Origin: Hymenobacter psoromatis
Lineage (GTDB): Bacteria > Bacteroidota > Bacteroidia > Cytophagales > Hymenobacteraceae
NCBI RefSeq assembly: GCF_020012125.1
Contig: NZ_JAIFAG010000002.1
Location: 62,001 to 126,000, forward strand
Direction: 5' to 3'
Length of the DNA: 64,000 nucleotides
Below the pieces are notes generated by a model, which did no database searches, was not told the DNA's origin, and saw only the letters and a list, made by a program, of their open reading frames with translations. The translations under genes were made by a program, and so were the position numbers. Below are positions 45,182 through 54,647 of the stretch, piece after piece. Position 1 is the first letter of the stretch. Every line of letters starts with the position of its first letter.

Positions 45182-45227
45182 GGAAAAGGAATGAGTGGGA
45201 AAAGGAAAGTAATTAACTGTGTCGTCC

Positions 45228-46355
45228 TTAGGGTCGGGTAATCGGCGCGGGTACTGCCTCCACGGAGGGCGTGCCGTTGTTGGGCACCACGCGGGGCCAG
45301 CCACCCACGTACTCCAGCCGGTCCAGCAGCAGCACGCGGCGGGCGTCCTGCTGTTCGTCGTTCACGGCGTTAAAAGTCTTTTTGCGCACGCTGATGGCGT
45401 GGTAGGCCAGCCAGTCGTGGCCGGCCGCGTCAGTCACCACCGAGTTGTGGCCGGGGGCCAGCCAGCGTTCGTTGCGCACCAGCAGGGTGCTGCCCGGCTG
45501 CCCCGTAGCCTGCGCCAGTGTCTCAAACGGCCCGGTAGCACTGTGCGAGCGGGCTACCTGAACGGCATAGTGTGCCTGGTCGCCGCAGCAGTTGTCGCCG
45601 GAGTAGAAGAGGTAGTACCAGCCGTTGCGCCGCACCACCCAGCTGCCTTCCACCAGCTTCTGGTAGTTATCGGCCCGGCGGCTGGAATCGGGAAATAGCA
45701 GGTCTTTGACCTGGCTACCTGGCGCGAAGTGCAGGCGGTCAGCGGCCAGCGCCCGCACCTTCAGCGGCCCGAAGCCCGAGCCCCAGTACAGCAGCCGCTG
45801 CCTAGTGGCGGGGTCATCGAACTGCATAGGGTCGATGTTGATGAAGCTTGGGCCGCATTGCAAGGGCTCGGCGGTCGGCCGGAACGGCCCGGCCGGCGAA
45901 GTGGCAGTGGCCGTGGCCAGGCACAGGCCCGCGCCGGGGTTCAGGCCATCCACCGCGTTGTCGGGCTTCGCCGAGAAGTACATATAGTAGGTACCGCCCA
46001 CCTCGCTCACGTGCGGGGCCCAGAACGAGTCGGTCGTATGGGCCCAGGTAGGCTTTACCGGCAGCGCGTCGCCCAGCAGCGTCCAGTGCACGAGGTCCGG
46101 CGAGCGCATCACCTGGATGTTGAGCACTTTACCCGCCCGGCGCGTTTCGGTCCCGTAAGCGTAGTAGTACCCATCGCGGGCGTGAATGACGGTGGGGTCG
46201 GGAAAGTCGGCGTCCCATACCGGGTTGGTGTACGTAAGGGGGATGGGGCCCGCCGCGGCACGGGCCTGCCGCTGGGCAGCGGCCGGCGTGGCCGCGCCAG
46301 CCAGCAGGAGTGCGCTGCCCAGCCAGCAGACGCGCCTGCTAAATGATAAGTCCAT
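45228..46355 (-). CDS. GH43 glycoside hydrolase, exported
   Basis: 375 residues from ATG 46355 (another ATG two codons up is equally possible). Signal peptide VCWLGSALLLAGAATPAAAQ. GH43 triad, counted from the upstream ATG: D55 in DADFPDPTVIHARDG, D177 in INIDPMQFDD and E238 in KLVEGSWVVRR. The DSFWAPHVSEVGGTYYMYFS blade and the cysteine pair NCCGDQ fit arabinan-active GH43s. First enzyme gene after the second susCD pair, separated from susD by a strong hairpin. Confidence 0.92.
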   Translation of the reverse strand: MDLSFSRRVCWLGSALLLAGAATPAAAQRQARAAAGPIPLTYTNPVWDADFPDPTVIHARDGYYYAYGTETRRAGKVLNIQVMRSPDLVHWTLLGDALPVKPTWAHTTDSFWAPHVSEVGGTYYMYFSAKPDNAVDGLNPGAGLCLATATATSPAGPFRPTAEPLQCGPSFINIDPMQFDDPATRQRLLYWGSGFGPLKVRALAADRLHFAPGSQVKDLLFPDSSRRADNYQKLVEGSWVVRRNGWYYLFYSGDNCCGDQAHYAVQVARSHSATGPFETLAQATGQPGSTLLVRNERWLAPGHNSVVTDAAGHDWLAYHAISVRKKTFNAVNDEQQDARRVLLLDRLEYVGGWPRVVPNNGTPSVEAVPAPITRP

Positions 46356-46396
46356 ACACATTTTTTAAGAAGACTGGAAGTACCACTAATGACAAG

Positions 46397-46424
46397 GCCG
46401 CCGGAATTCAGCAATTCCGGCGGC
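46397..46424 (-). terminator. Perfect hairpin after susD
   Basis: 12-bp stem GCCGCCGGAATT (46397-46408) / AATTCCGGCGGC (46413-46424) with the tetraloop CAGC, 34 bp after the susD stop and 42 bp before the next ATG. No strong U-run follows, so an attenuator or 3'-end stabiliser giving high susCD mRNA relative to the enzymes is likely. Confidence 0.75.
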
Positions 46425-46457
46425 CCGTTAGGGGTTGGGTAAGCTACCCACCGGCGG

Positions 46458-47954
46458 CTAGTAGCCGGGGTTCTGCTTCAGCTTGGGGTCGGCCGTGAGG
46501 TCGTTGCGCGGAATGGGCAGGTACTCCGACTTGCCAATTACGTAGTTGATGAAGTCGGGGTCGTGGCTGGGCGCTTTCAGCACGTCGATACTGGCCTGGG
46601 TACTCAGCAAGCCCCAGCGCTTGAGGTCGAGCCAGCGGGTGCCTTCGCCTGCCAACTCGCATACCCGCTCATGCATGAGCTGGGTACGCATTCCAGCCTG
46701 GTCGAAAGTGGCCGTTAGCGGGGCCAAGTTCACCGAGGAGCGGGTGCGCACTTGGTTGATGAGCGGTACGGCCGCGCTCGTCTGTCCAAGCTCATTGAGA
46801 GCCTCGGCCTGCATTAGCAGCACGTCGGCGTAGCGAATGAGACGGAAGTTGATGCCCGAGAAGTAGTTCTCAAAATCCTGCGTCCGGTCATCCTCATACT
46901 TGTGCCAGAATGTGTCGGTAGTTGGCACGCCACGTTGCTGGTAGGTTTGGTTAAACAGCAGCATGGGCGAGTGAAATACCGTAATGTCGCGGCGCGGGTC
47001 CACCACGCCGGCTACCGTCATTTCGTTAATTTCATTCACCAGCCAGGGCCGGGCGCGGCCATCGGTCCAACCAATGCCGGGAGGGCCAAAGAACTGGGCT
47101 CGCTCAAAGCCTTCGCTCGCGCCGGCTACGTCCTGCCCGCCGCCCTGGTTCACACTCGAAAACTGCACCTCAAATACCGACTCACTGTTATTTTCGTTGG
47201 CTACCGTAAAGTTATCCAAGTAGTTGGGCACTAGCGAGTACTTTTTGGAATCGATAATCGCCCCGAGTAGCGTGGAAGCTTCCTTCCACTTATGCTGCTG
47301 CATGTAGAGGCGGCTCAACAGGCCCTCGGCCGAGCCCTTGGTAGCATGGCCTACGTCGTTGCTCACGGGTAGATCGGCAATGGCGGCCAGCAAATCCTTT
47401 TCTACCTGGACCTGGCCTTGGTCTACGGTGGCCTGGGTGGTAGTCGTCGTGACGGTAGACGGCTCCAGCAGCATGGGCACGTTGCCAAAGTGCTCCACTA
47501 GATTGAAATAATACACGGCCCGCAGGAAGTGCGCTTCGGCCAGTATTGTTTTCTGCAACGTAGCGTCCATCTTGATGGTCGGCACGTAGGCTAGCAGCTG
47601 GTTACAGCGGTATACGCCCCGGTAGTGGTCCTCGTAAATAACGCGGGTTGGCTCCAGGTTGTAGTCGAACTGCACGAACCGCGTGAAGTTGGCCAGGTCC
47701 GTCCACGGGCTCAGGCTGTAGCCCTCATCCGAGCGAATATCGTTGGCGAAGTGAATCCAGCGGGCGTAGGTACCCGGAAACTGGAGCGCCGAGTAGGCCG
47801 CCGTGAGGCCCGCCTGCGCGTCGGCCTGGGTTTGCCAGAAATTGCCCACCGTGGGTTGGTTGGGATTGACTTTGTCAAGCAAATCTTTCTGGCACCCCGT
47901 GCTCAGCAACAGCGTGCCGAGCAGCAGGGTAGCGGTTGTTTTATAAAAATTCAT
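46458..47954 (-). CDS. SusD/RagB-family glycan-binding lipoprotein (second locus)
   Basis: 498 residues. Lipoprotein signal LLLGTLLLSTGC with Cys21, followed by QKDLLDKVNPNQPTVGNFWQ. TPR region AEAHFLRAVYYFNLVEHFGNVPML; C-terminal signature SEYLPIPRNDLTADPKLKQNPGY. Pairs with the SusC gene 42 bp upstream. Sequence is well diverged from the SusD at 21639, so the two loci bind different glycans. Confidence 0.96.
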   Translation of the reverse strand: MNFYKTTATLLLGTLLLSTGCQKDLLDKVNPNQPTVGNFWQTQADAQAGLTAAYSALQFPGTYARWIHFANDIRSDEGYSLSPWTDLANFTRFVQFDYNLEPTRVIYEDHYRGVYRCNQLLAYVPTIKMDATLQKTILAEAHFLRAVYYFNLVEHFGNVPMLLEPSTVTTTTTQATVDQGQVQVEKDLLAAIADLPVSNDVGHATKGSAEGLLSRLYMQQHKWKEASTLLGAIIDSKKYSLVPNYLDNFTVANENNSESVFEVQFSSVNQGGGQDVAGASEGFERAQFFGPPGIGWTDGRARPWLVNEINEMTVAGVVDPRRDITVFHSPMLLFNQTYQQRGVPTTDTFWHKYEDDRTQDFENYFSGINFRLIRYADVLLMQAEALNELGQTSAAVPLINQVRTRSSVNLAPLTATFDQAGMRTQLMHERVCELAGEGTRWLDLKRWGLLSTQASIDVLKAPSHDPDFINYVIGKSEYLPIPRNDLTADPKLKQNPGY

Positions 47955-47996
47955 GATGAGTAAAGCATTAAGTTGAAAGCTGAGCTACTGGTGGGG

Positions 47997-50900
47997 CTAG
48001 AACCCAAGCTGAATGCCGCCGGTATAGGTGCGCAGGTTGGGGAAGGCGCTGAAGTCTACCCCCCGCTCGAAGAAGTTGCCGTTGACGAATTCAGGGTCGG
48101 GCCCGCCGTATTTCGTCACCGTAATCAGGTTCTGGCCCGTCACGTATACGCGCAGGCTGCTAAAGCCCTTCACCCGGCCCAGCACCGCCTTGGGAATGGT
48201 GTAGCCCAGGGTCACGTTCTTGAGGCGGGCGTAGGAGCCATCCTCCAAAAAGCGCGAGCTGCCGCGTGAGTTAGAGCCGGCCGCCGACTGCAAGTCGCTG
48301 GTGGCCCCGCCGGCCTGCAGGGCGCGGGGGGTAGTAGTCGAAGGGTTGTCAGGCGTCCAGGGCTGGAAGTCCGCCCGGAAGTTGCTGGGGTCGTCGGTAC
48401 GGTCCATGGTGGCGCGGGCCACGTTAAATACCTGATTGCCATAAGAACCCTGAATCAGGAACGACAGGTCGAAGCCCTTATAGGCCGCGTTGGCGCTGAA
48501 GCCATAATTGAACTTCGGAATGTCCGTGTCATAGTACACCCGGTCGTCGTCATTGATTTGACCGTCGCCGTTGGTGTCGCGGTAGCGCACGTCACCGGGC
48601 TTGGCAAAGGGCTCAATCACCTTACCGGCCGCGTTCGTGTAGCTGTTTACCTCGTCCTGGGTCTGGAAAATGCCGTCGAACGGAATCAGGAAAAAAGCGC
48701 CCACCGGGTGGCCCACCGCCGTCTGGGTCGCGCCGCTGCCGATTACCTGACCTTCCTGGGCCAACTGCAACACCTGGTTTTTCACAGTCGAAAGGTTAGC
48801 CGAGAAGCCGTAGGTGAAGGCCGACCGGCTTTCCTGATAGGTAGCCTGAAACTCCAGGCCCTTGTTTTGCAGGCTGCCGATGTTGGCGAACGGGTTGCCC
48901 CCAAAATTACCCAGGTAAGCAGGCAGCGTAGGGTTCACCAGCGCATTCTTGGTGGTCGAATTGTAGTAGTCGGCCGAAAACGTCAGGCGGTCATTGAGCA
49001 CCCCAATGTCCAGGCCCACGTCAGTGGTATAGCGCGATTCCCACTTGATACCCGTGCTGGGCAGGGCTGTCTGAATCTGGCCGTTGGTGACTACCTGGCC
49101 CGAATACGGGTAATTAACATTCTGGTTAATAACTCCCTGGTAAGCGTAGTTACCAAGGTTGTCGTTGCCATTCACCCCGTAGCTGCCCCGTAGTTTGAGG
49201 TTGCTGATGGCGGGCACCGCCTGCTTGAAGAATTCTTCCTCACTGATGCGCCAGCCCACCGAGGCCGCACCGAAGTTGCCGTAGCGGTTTTCCGGGGCAA
49301 AACGCGACGAGCCGTCGCGCCGGAAGCTACCCGTCACCAGGTAGCGGCTCTTGTAGTCGTAGGCCAGCTGCGTGAAGTAGGAGCGCTTGGAATATTCCTG
49401 AATACCGCCAAACACGTTGGTAGTGCCGGTGCCCGCGTCGAGTACGTAGCCATCCTGCGCGCCCGGCGCGTTATTAACGAAGCTACGGGCAGTGGCCCCA
49501 GCGTTTGTGTTTTTACCCCGCTGTTCCGAGTAGCCCAGCAGCAGGTTCACGCCGTGGTCGCCAAAGCGCTTGTTAAAATTAAGGGTATTCTCGGCCAGCA
49601 GGAAGGTATTGTCGCCCCGATTCTCGGTTAGGAACGACGGGTCAGTCGGCGCGTTCTGCGAGATGCGGCCGAAGCGCCGGGCATCGCGGTCCGTATAGTC
49701 CAGCGACTCTACCCCCAGGTTGAGGCGGTAGGTTAAAAAGTCGAAGAAGGCATACTCGGCGGTGACGCTGCCCTGCAGGCGATTATTATACTGCGTACGG
49801 GTTTCAATCGTCTGCGAGCCTACCGGGTTGGTGCCGAAGGTATTGGCCGCCGGCGAGCCGTAGCCGTAACCCGCCGTGTAGGGCGATTCGTTGGGGTTAT
49901 ATACCGGAATGGTAGGCAGTAGACGAATGGCATCCTGAAATGGCTGACCGTTGGCGAGCGTGGTAAAAGCGTGCGCCAGCTGCATCGACTCACTCAGCTT
50001 GAACTTGCCGTATGTCAGGCCCGAATTGAGGCGCAGCGTGTAGCGGTTGAAGTCGGTGCCAATCAGCGCGCCCTTCTGGCTAAACACGTCGCCCGAAATC
50101 AGGAAGTTGGTGCTGTACTTGTCTCCCGACGAGCCACCCGACAGGTTGGCGTTATAATCCTGCACCGTACCGGTGCGCAGAATCTCGCTCTGCCAATCGG
50201 TATCGGCGTAGTTTTCGGGGTTGGCCACCGAACCAGGGAAGGGTAGGCCCGCATTGGTGTACGCCTGGCGCTCAATGGCGGCCCACTGGGCAGCATTGGT
50301 TAGCTTCCAGCGGCTCACCGTGTTTTGCACGCCCGCGTAGGCATTTACGCCCACCGTGGGCTTGCCCGGCTTGCCCTTGCGGGTCGTGATGATAATCACC
50401 CCGTTGGCCCCCCGCGAACCGTAGATAGACGTCGCGGAGGCATCCTTAAGGACCGTGAGGGAGGCAATGTCGGCCGGGTTCAAGTCACGGATAACGTCCG
50501 TCCACAACCCGTCCACTACGTAAAGCGGCGCGCTACCCCCGTTGATGCTGCCCAGGCCGCGAATAGTGATGCTCGGGTTCTGGCCAGGGTTACCGCCGTT
50601 GTTGATTTGCACGCCCGTCACGCGGCCCTGAATAGCCTCGGTGATGGTGGCTACAGGGGCTTTTTTGGCCTCCGCCACGTTGGCGGTACTCACGGCGCTG
50701 CTCAGGTTCTGCCGGTCCTGAGTGGTATAGCCCAACACTACTACTTCATCGAGCTGCTTATTATCCTGTTGCAGCGTCACGGCCAGGGCCCGGCCGTCGG
50801 CCGGCGCCGGTACTTCCTGGGTTACAAACCCAATGGAGGACAGCACCAGGGTGGCCCCGGCGGGCGCATCGAGCGAAAATTTTCCGTCGGCATCAGTATT

Positions 50901-51119
50901 CGTGCCGGTGGTAGTGCCTTTCACGAGCACCGTTACGCCCGGAATACCCTCGCCCTTTGCATCGGTGATGCGGCCGGTAATGGGGGCAGCGGGCTTGGCA
51001 CCGGCGTGGGCCAGCGGTGCGGGTATTGACCAGGGCGTAGCGGAGGCCGTCGCTAACGGAAGGCAACACGCCAAAACGGGAATCAGCAACCGCCCAGTAG
51101 GGGGTATCAGCTTTTTCAT
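47997..51119 (-). CDS. SusC/RagA-family TonB-dependent transporter (second locus)
   Basis: 1040 residues from ATG 51119 (MKKLIPPTGRLLIPVLACCLPLATASA, signal peptide); the open frame runs 60 bp further into the operator. CarboxypepD_reg-like domain (ITGRITDAKGEGIPGVTVLV), plug with VVVLGYTTQDRQNLSSAV and ITIRGLGSINGGSAPLYVVDG, and a barrel ending LRTYTGGIQLGF. A near-perfect LacI palindrome sits 56 bp before the start. Likely imports arabino-oligosaccharides. Confidence 0.97.
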   Translation of the reverse strand: MKKLIPPTGRLLIPVLACCLPLATASATPWSIPAPLAHAGAKPAAPITGRITDAKGEGIPGVTVLVKGTTTGTNTDADGKFSLDAPAGATLVLSSIGFVTQEVPAPADGRALAVTLQQDNKQLDEVVVLGYTTQDRQNLSSAVSTANVAEAKKAPVATITEAIQGRVTGVQINNGGNPGQNPSITIRGLGSINGGSAPLYVVDGLWTDVIRDLNPADIASLTVLKDASATSIYGSRGANGVIIITTRKGKPGKPTVGVNAYAGVQNTVSRWKLTNAAQWAAIERQAYTNAGLPFPGSVANPENYADTDWQSEILRTGTVQDYNANLSGGSSGDKYSTNFLISGDVFSQKGALIGTDFNRYTLRLNSGLTYGKFKLSESMQLAHAFTTLANGQPFQDAIRLLPTIPVYNPNESPYTAGYGYGSPAANTFGTNPVGSQTIETRTQYNNRLQGSVTAEYAFFDFLTYRLNLGVESLDYTDRDARRFGRISQNAPTDPSFLTENRGDNTFLLAENTLNFNKRFGDHGVNLLLGYSEQRGKNTNAGATARSFVNNAPGAQDGYVLDAGTGTTNVFGGIQEYSKRSYFTQLAYDYKSRYLVTGSFRRDGSSRFAPENRYGNFGAASVGWRISEEEFFKQAVPAISNLKLRGSYGVNGNDNLGNYAYQGVINQNVNYPYSGQVVTNGQIQTALPSTGIKWESRYTTDVGLDIGVLNDRLTFSADYYNSTTKNALVNPTLPAYLGNFGGNPFANIGSLQNKGLEFQATYQESRSAFTYGFSANLSTVKNQVLQLAQEGQVIGSGATQTAVGHPVGAFFLIPFDGIFQTQDEVNSYTNAAGKVIEPFAKPGDVRYRDTNGDGQINDDDRVYYDTDIPKFNYGFSANAAYKGFDLSFLIQGSYGNQVFNVARATMDRTDDPSNFRADFQPWTPDNPSTTTPRALQAGGATSDLQSAAGSNSRGSSRFLEDGSYARLKNVTLGYTIPKAVLGRVKGFSSLRVYVTGQNLITVTKYGGPDPEFVNGNFFERGVDFSAFPNLRTYTGGIQLGF

Positions 51120-51174
51120 ACGGGTGGGATTGAAGTGGAAATGAAGAGCAACGCAAGCAGAATCAGCCTTTTTG

Positions 51175-51188
51175 TGCAATCGTTTGCA
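51175..51188. promoter_or_regulatory. LacI-type operator upstream of second susC
   Basis: TGCAATCGTTTGCA, one base from the perfect TGCAAACGTTTGCA core, 56 bp before the susC ATG. The weaker symmetry may give looser repression than at the other three sites. Confidence 0.75.
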
Positions 51189-51743
51189 TTGGGATGCAAA
51201 AAAAAGGTGACGCTGGCAAAAGGCAGTTAGTGGGGAAGCCTAAACTGCTAGCGACGGGGTAGTCGAGATAACACATACGACTTCACTAAATGTACTTAGT
51301 TTGGCTCCGGCACTAACTACGAGGACGAAAGGCACACCTACTACCCAGCACTTTGCGGCGTAAAAGTAGCGGACTTTTAGAAAAAAGCAATACTAAAAAG
51401 AGAATTTTTGATAATCTGCTTTTTTTTCTTTTGGCTGTAGTTTTTTCACAAAAAATAACCCGACAGTTTTTAATTAAAGTTAACAGTTTCCCTTAGCGCC
51501 TTGCTATCCCAGTTTGACTACTGGTTTAGACGTGGCCTAGGACGCGTATTGCTGGTACTAGCGCACATTCGCTCGCATAATTTTCTGGGAGGGCATCTTA
51601 TCTTTTCACCAAGAAAATGCGAGTTTATTAAGGATGGTTTTTATGTCTTAATAGACTAACTAGAAGCCTATTACAAATTATCAGTGTATTCTGCCACGAG
51701 CACGTTTAGCTATATATCTGGCGGCGGTAAGCCAACAATAAAG
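51189..51743. other. Divergent regulatory region between susC and galK
   Basis: About 550 bp without a gene, with an AT-rich stretch at 51375-51490 (poly-T and poly-A tracts). Operators lie at both ends (51175 and 51744). Promoters for susC and galK must be here, but no clear TAnnTTTG box was fixed. Confidence 0.5.
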
Positions 51744-51757
51744 TGCAAACGTTTGCA
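51744..51757. promoter_or_regulatory. LacI-type operator upstream of galK
   Basis: Perfect TGCAAACGTTTGCA palindrome 74 bp before the galactokinase ATG, identical in core to the sites at 34934 and 36162. Confidence 0.85.
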
Positions 51758-51831
51758 TTTTCAATCGCTGCTCCTCACCTTTAATCGCTCGCAGTGGCTT
51801 ACCCATCTTACCCGTCCATCAGAGCTTGTTC

Positions 51832-53001
51832 ATGCTCTCCACTACTATTCCCGCGCTTTTTCAGCAACGCTTCGGCTACGCTCCGCTGGTAGTGCGTGCC
51901 CCCGGCCGCATTAACCTTATTGGCGAGCACACCGACTACAATAATGGCCTAGTACTGCCAGCCGCTATAGCCAAGGAAATTATTTTTGCTATTGGGCTCA
52001 ATGGCACCGCGCTTGTTCGCCTGCTGGCACATGACCCAAACGAGTGGTACGAAGTAACCCTTGCCAATGTGCAGCCCGTGTCAGTGCAGTGGGCCAACTA
52101 CCTGCTGGGCGTGGTAGCACAGCTCCAACAACGTGGCGTGGAGGTGCCAGGCTTCGACTGCGTGTTCGGCGGCGATATACCAATGGGTGCGGGCTTATCA
52201 TCGTCGGCTGCCGTGGAGTGTGGGTTGGCCTTCGCGCTGAATGAGCTGCTGAGCCTGGGCCTCGACCGGCTGGCGCTGGCCAAGCTGGGGCAAGCGGCCG
52301 AGCACCAGTACGCTGGGGTGCAGTGTGGGCTCATGGACCAGTTTGCCAGCCTGTTTGGGCAGCCGGGGCAGGTGGTGCGGCTCGACTGCCGCTCACTCGA
52401 CTACGCCTATTTTCCGTTCGACGCCGCACGCTACCACTTAGTGCTCTGCAACTCGGGCGTGAAGCACGCGCTAGCCTCGTCGGCGTATAATACCCGGCGG
52501 CAGGAATGCGCCGAGGGGGTAGCGATTTTGCAGCGCCCCTACCCCACCGTGGCCAGCCTGCGCGATGCTACCCTGGCGCAGCTGGCGGCCTGCCGCCCCA
52601 CCCTGGGCGAGGTAGTGTACCAGCGCTGCCGCTACGTGGTGGAGGAAAACGAGCGCGTGAAGCAGGCTTGTACTGCTTTGATGACCAACGACATGAACGC
52701 CGTGGGTCAGTTGCTGTACGCCAGTCACGCCGGCCTGCGCGACGACTACGCCGTAAGCTGCCCCGAATTGGATAAGCTGGTGGCGCTGGCTACCGACCGG
52801 CCCGGTGTGCTAGGCGCTCGCATGATGGGCGGCGGCTTCGGCGGCTGCACCCTCAACCTAGTGGAAGCCGCGCACGTGAGCAACTTTATAGAGGGCATGG
52901 CGGCCGATTTTCTGGCCTTTTACCAGCGCGAGCTGGAAATGTACCAGACAACCATCGTGGGCGGCGTGAGCGTTGCTCGGCAAGCCGAATTGGTGCAGTA
53001 G
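51832..53001 (+). CDS. galK: Galactokinase
   Basis: 389 residues from ATG 51832 (a TTG two codons earlier is in frame). GHMP-kinase landmarks in order: the galactose-binding signature RAPGRINLIGEHTDYNNGLVLP near the N-terminus, the ATP loop GGDIPMGAGLSSSAAVECG, and GARMMGGGFGGCTLNL near the C-terminus. It phosphorylates alpha-galactose at C1 in the cytoplasm, after mutarotation by the epimerase that shares its operator. This points to galactose release in the arabinan locus, as from arabinogalactan. A decayed copy of its 3' end lies at 14828. Confidence 0.96.
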   Translation: MLSTTIPALFQQRFGYAPLVVRAPGRINLIGEHTDYNNGLVLPAAIAKEIIFAIGLNGTALVRLLAHDPNEWYEVTLANVQPVSVQWANYLLGVVAQLQQRGVEVPGFDCVFGGDIPMGAGLSSSAAVECGLAFALNELLSLGLDRLALAKLGQAAEHQYAGVQCGLMDQFASLFGQPGQVVRLDCRSLDYAYFPFDAARYHLVLCNSGVKHALASSAYNTRRQECAEGVAILQRPYPTVASLRDATLAQLAACRPTLGEVVYQRCRYVVEENERVKQACTALMTNDMNAVGQLLYASHAGLRDDYAVSCPELDKLVALATDRPGVLGARMMGGGFGGCTLNLVEAAHVSNFIEGMAADFLAFYQRELEMYQTTIVGGVSVARQAELVQ

Positions 53002-53061
53002 AAAGCGGTACTTTTCCCAAAGATCGTCCTACTGTTCTCCTAACCCCCTCCCACCCCGCAC

Positions 53062-53213
53062 ATGTTCTCCCATCGTCACTTTTTGACCGGCTCGGCCGCT
53101 GGCCTGGCTTTGCTGGCTATGCGCACACCCGCGGCCCGCACCTATACCAACCCGGTGCTGGCCCGCGATTTTCCCGACCCGTTTGTGGAGAGCATCAACG
53201 AGTGTGGAGCAGT
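53062..53213 (+). pseudogene. GH43 5' stump truncated at a terminal repeat
   Basis: ATG 53062 opens a signal peptide (MFSHRHFLTGSAAGLALLAM) followed by RTYTNPVLARDFPDPFV, the unmistakable N-terminus of a GH43 with its first catalytic Asp. It then runs into the 27-bp terminal repeat at 53187 and stops at TAG (53214-53216). The rest of the gene is gone. It lies 61 bp after galK, so it was probably part of the same arabinan locus. Confidence 0.88.
53187..53213 (+). repeat. Degenerate terminal repeat, cuts GH43 stump
   Basis: Begins GGAGAGCATCAACGAGTGTG; 24 of 27 bases match the element end at 7634-7660. Same orientation as the copy 115 bp downstream. Confidence 0.75.
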
Positions 53214-53301
53214 ATAGAGGCAACCGACTTGCGAGTCAACTTGGGGAGCCGTACTTGTTCGTGAAAGCGATGCCCCAACCAGCTGCTACGCCAAGCTTAT
53301 C

Positions 53302-53328
53302 GGAAAGCATCAAAAAGTGTGGGGCAGT
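53302..53328 (+). repeat. Terminal repeat copy
   Basis: Begins GGAAAGCATCAAAAAGTGTG; 26 of 27 bases match 7634-7660. It lies 50 bp before the end of the IS1 transposase reading frame. No matching inverted end was found beyond 54104. Confidence 0.8.
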
Positions 53329-53377
53329 CAGGTTCAACTGCTTGCTGACTAACTTGAAAAGAAGTATTGGTGCTGGT

Positions 53378-54104
53378 CTACTTTAGGATACTACTGCGGT
53401 TGTGATTGTCAATGACCATCTTAATTCGGGCAGTGTGCATCTGCAGGCATTTACTGAACGAGCAGCTCTTGCGAACCAGCACGCTGCAGCGCTGGCGCAG
53501 GGAACAGTTGATGGCCTCGACGATACTGGTCTGGCCCTCGCCTTTCGGGCAAGGCCGATGCTGGTAGCGCGGCAACACCTTGCTATAGGTTTTCCACTCG
53601 TCCGTAAAATACCAGCAGCGCTGTCGGTAACGCCGGGGCAACGCCTGCCAGAGACGATGAGCGGTGGCTTCCCCTCGGCTGCCCAGCGTCCCGGCGACGA
53701 TGCGTCGACTCGTCCGTTCCACAGCCAGCCATAGCCAAACTTTGCGTTTCCGCTGGCCCACGAACGTCCACATTTCATCCTGCTCGAGCACTTCCCCTCG
53801 CTTTTTCTGGACTTTTTTGGACCGCAGACGCGGCAGCGGCGGGCTGCTGGCTGGCGCTTTTTTTACTTGTTTGGCAATGGTCATCCGTGCCATACCCGTC
53901 GCACGCACGATGCTGCGTTGCGAGTTACCCTCCCCCAACCACTTGTCTACCTGCGCGTACTGAGCGGCCTTGGCTACCGCCGCTGGCACAAAGCGCGCCT
54001 GGTAACGGCAGGCTTTATTGATAACGGGCGTGTCCCTGACTAGAGCCGTTGCGCCGAATTTGGTTGCTGCCGCATTTGGCACAGAAGTGTTGCGTATAAA
54101 TCAT
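53378..54104 (-). pseudogene. IS1-family transposase, frameshifted
   Basis: The main frame encodes the catalytic part: DEMWTFVGQRKRKVWLWLA, TDEWKTYSKVLP and RQRCSVLVRKSCSFSK, the DDE set of IS1 transposases. Its N-terminal zinc finger is in another frame starting at ATG 54104: MIYTQHFCAKCGSNQIRRNG...HARYQ, then TAA at 54015-54017. The main frame resumes KACRYQARFVPAAVAKAAQY, so a cysteine codon lost two bases. A programmed frameshift inside the zinc finger would be unprecedented to me, so a mutation is likelier. Terminal repeats of this copy were not fixed. Confidence 0.82.
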
Positions 54105-54231
54105 AAGTTCGGCTACGGATTTCATCCTCATTTAGACCACCGCCTGAAAAATAGTGTCTGCTCCTACCAGCGATAGCACTCTGAAAGCAATCCAGCTGCT
54201 ATTCGTGGCAAGTCTCGCCCCTTGCTCCTTG

Positions 54232-54642
54232 TTAAGGATGAAATTTTAGTCCTTTCAGGGCCTTGTCAACCTGCTTATTCTCCCCATACATTACGATGCC
54301 CACTAGCTCGTGCTCCTGGTCAGGTAGGCGGGCCATCTCGGCCATATTTCCTTCTTCGTTCTTGGTGGCAAACAACGCGCGGGTGTAAATGCCGAGTCGT
54401 ACCCCGCGCTCCCGCGCCCGCTCGAACGCTTTGCGCACCTCGTCCGGCCCTTCGGCGCGGTACACCAGGATGGGGTGCTTGAGAAACGGCAGAAAGGTGG
54501 ACTGCGAAGCCGTCACAAAGGGCTGGCCATGCGTTTCCGGAAACTGAATCGCAATCGCGCTGGCCAAAAAAGCCGTCACGTTGAGCTTTTGCCAATCCAG
54601 CAGGTCCGCGCTGAGGACAATGGCGATTTTGTGGTCGTACAT
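54232..54642 (-). CDS. DUF2000-family protein
   Basis: 136 residues from ATG 54642 (MYDHKIAIVLSADLLDWQKLNVTAFLA). Seen: QPFVTASQSTFLPFLKHPILVYRA, EVRKAFERARERGVRLGIYTRALFAT and ELVGIVMYGENKQVDKALKGLKFHP, matching the DUF2000 pattern of small cytoplasmic alpha/beta proteins (peptidyl-tRNA-hydrolase-like fold). It starts 5 bp after the stop of the MarR-GNAT gene, so the two form an operon. Function unknown. Confidence 0.82.
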   Translation of the reverse strand: MYDHKIAIVLSADLLDWQKLNVTAFLASAIAIQFPETHGQPFVTASQSTFLPFLKHPILVYRAEGPDEVRKAFERARERGVRLGIYTRALFATKNEEGNMAEMARLPDQEHELVGIVMYGENKQVDKALKGLKFHP

Positions 54643-54647
54643 GGGCG

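Noticed and set aside
54015..54104. Reading the IS1 transposase as starting at 54082 with an ordinary N-terminus
   Set aside because: The first 22 codons of that frame are a shifted reading of a clear CxxC zinc finger, so the gene is frameshifted and not simply shorter.
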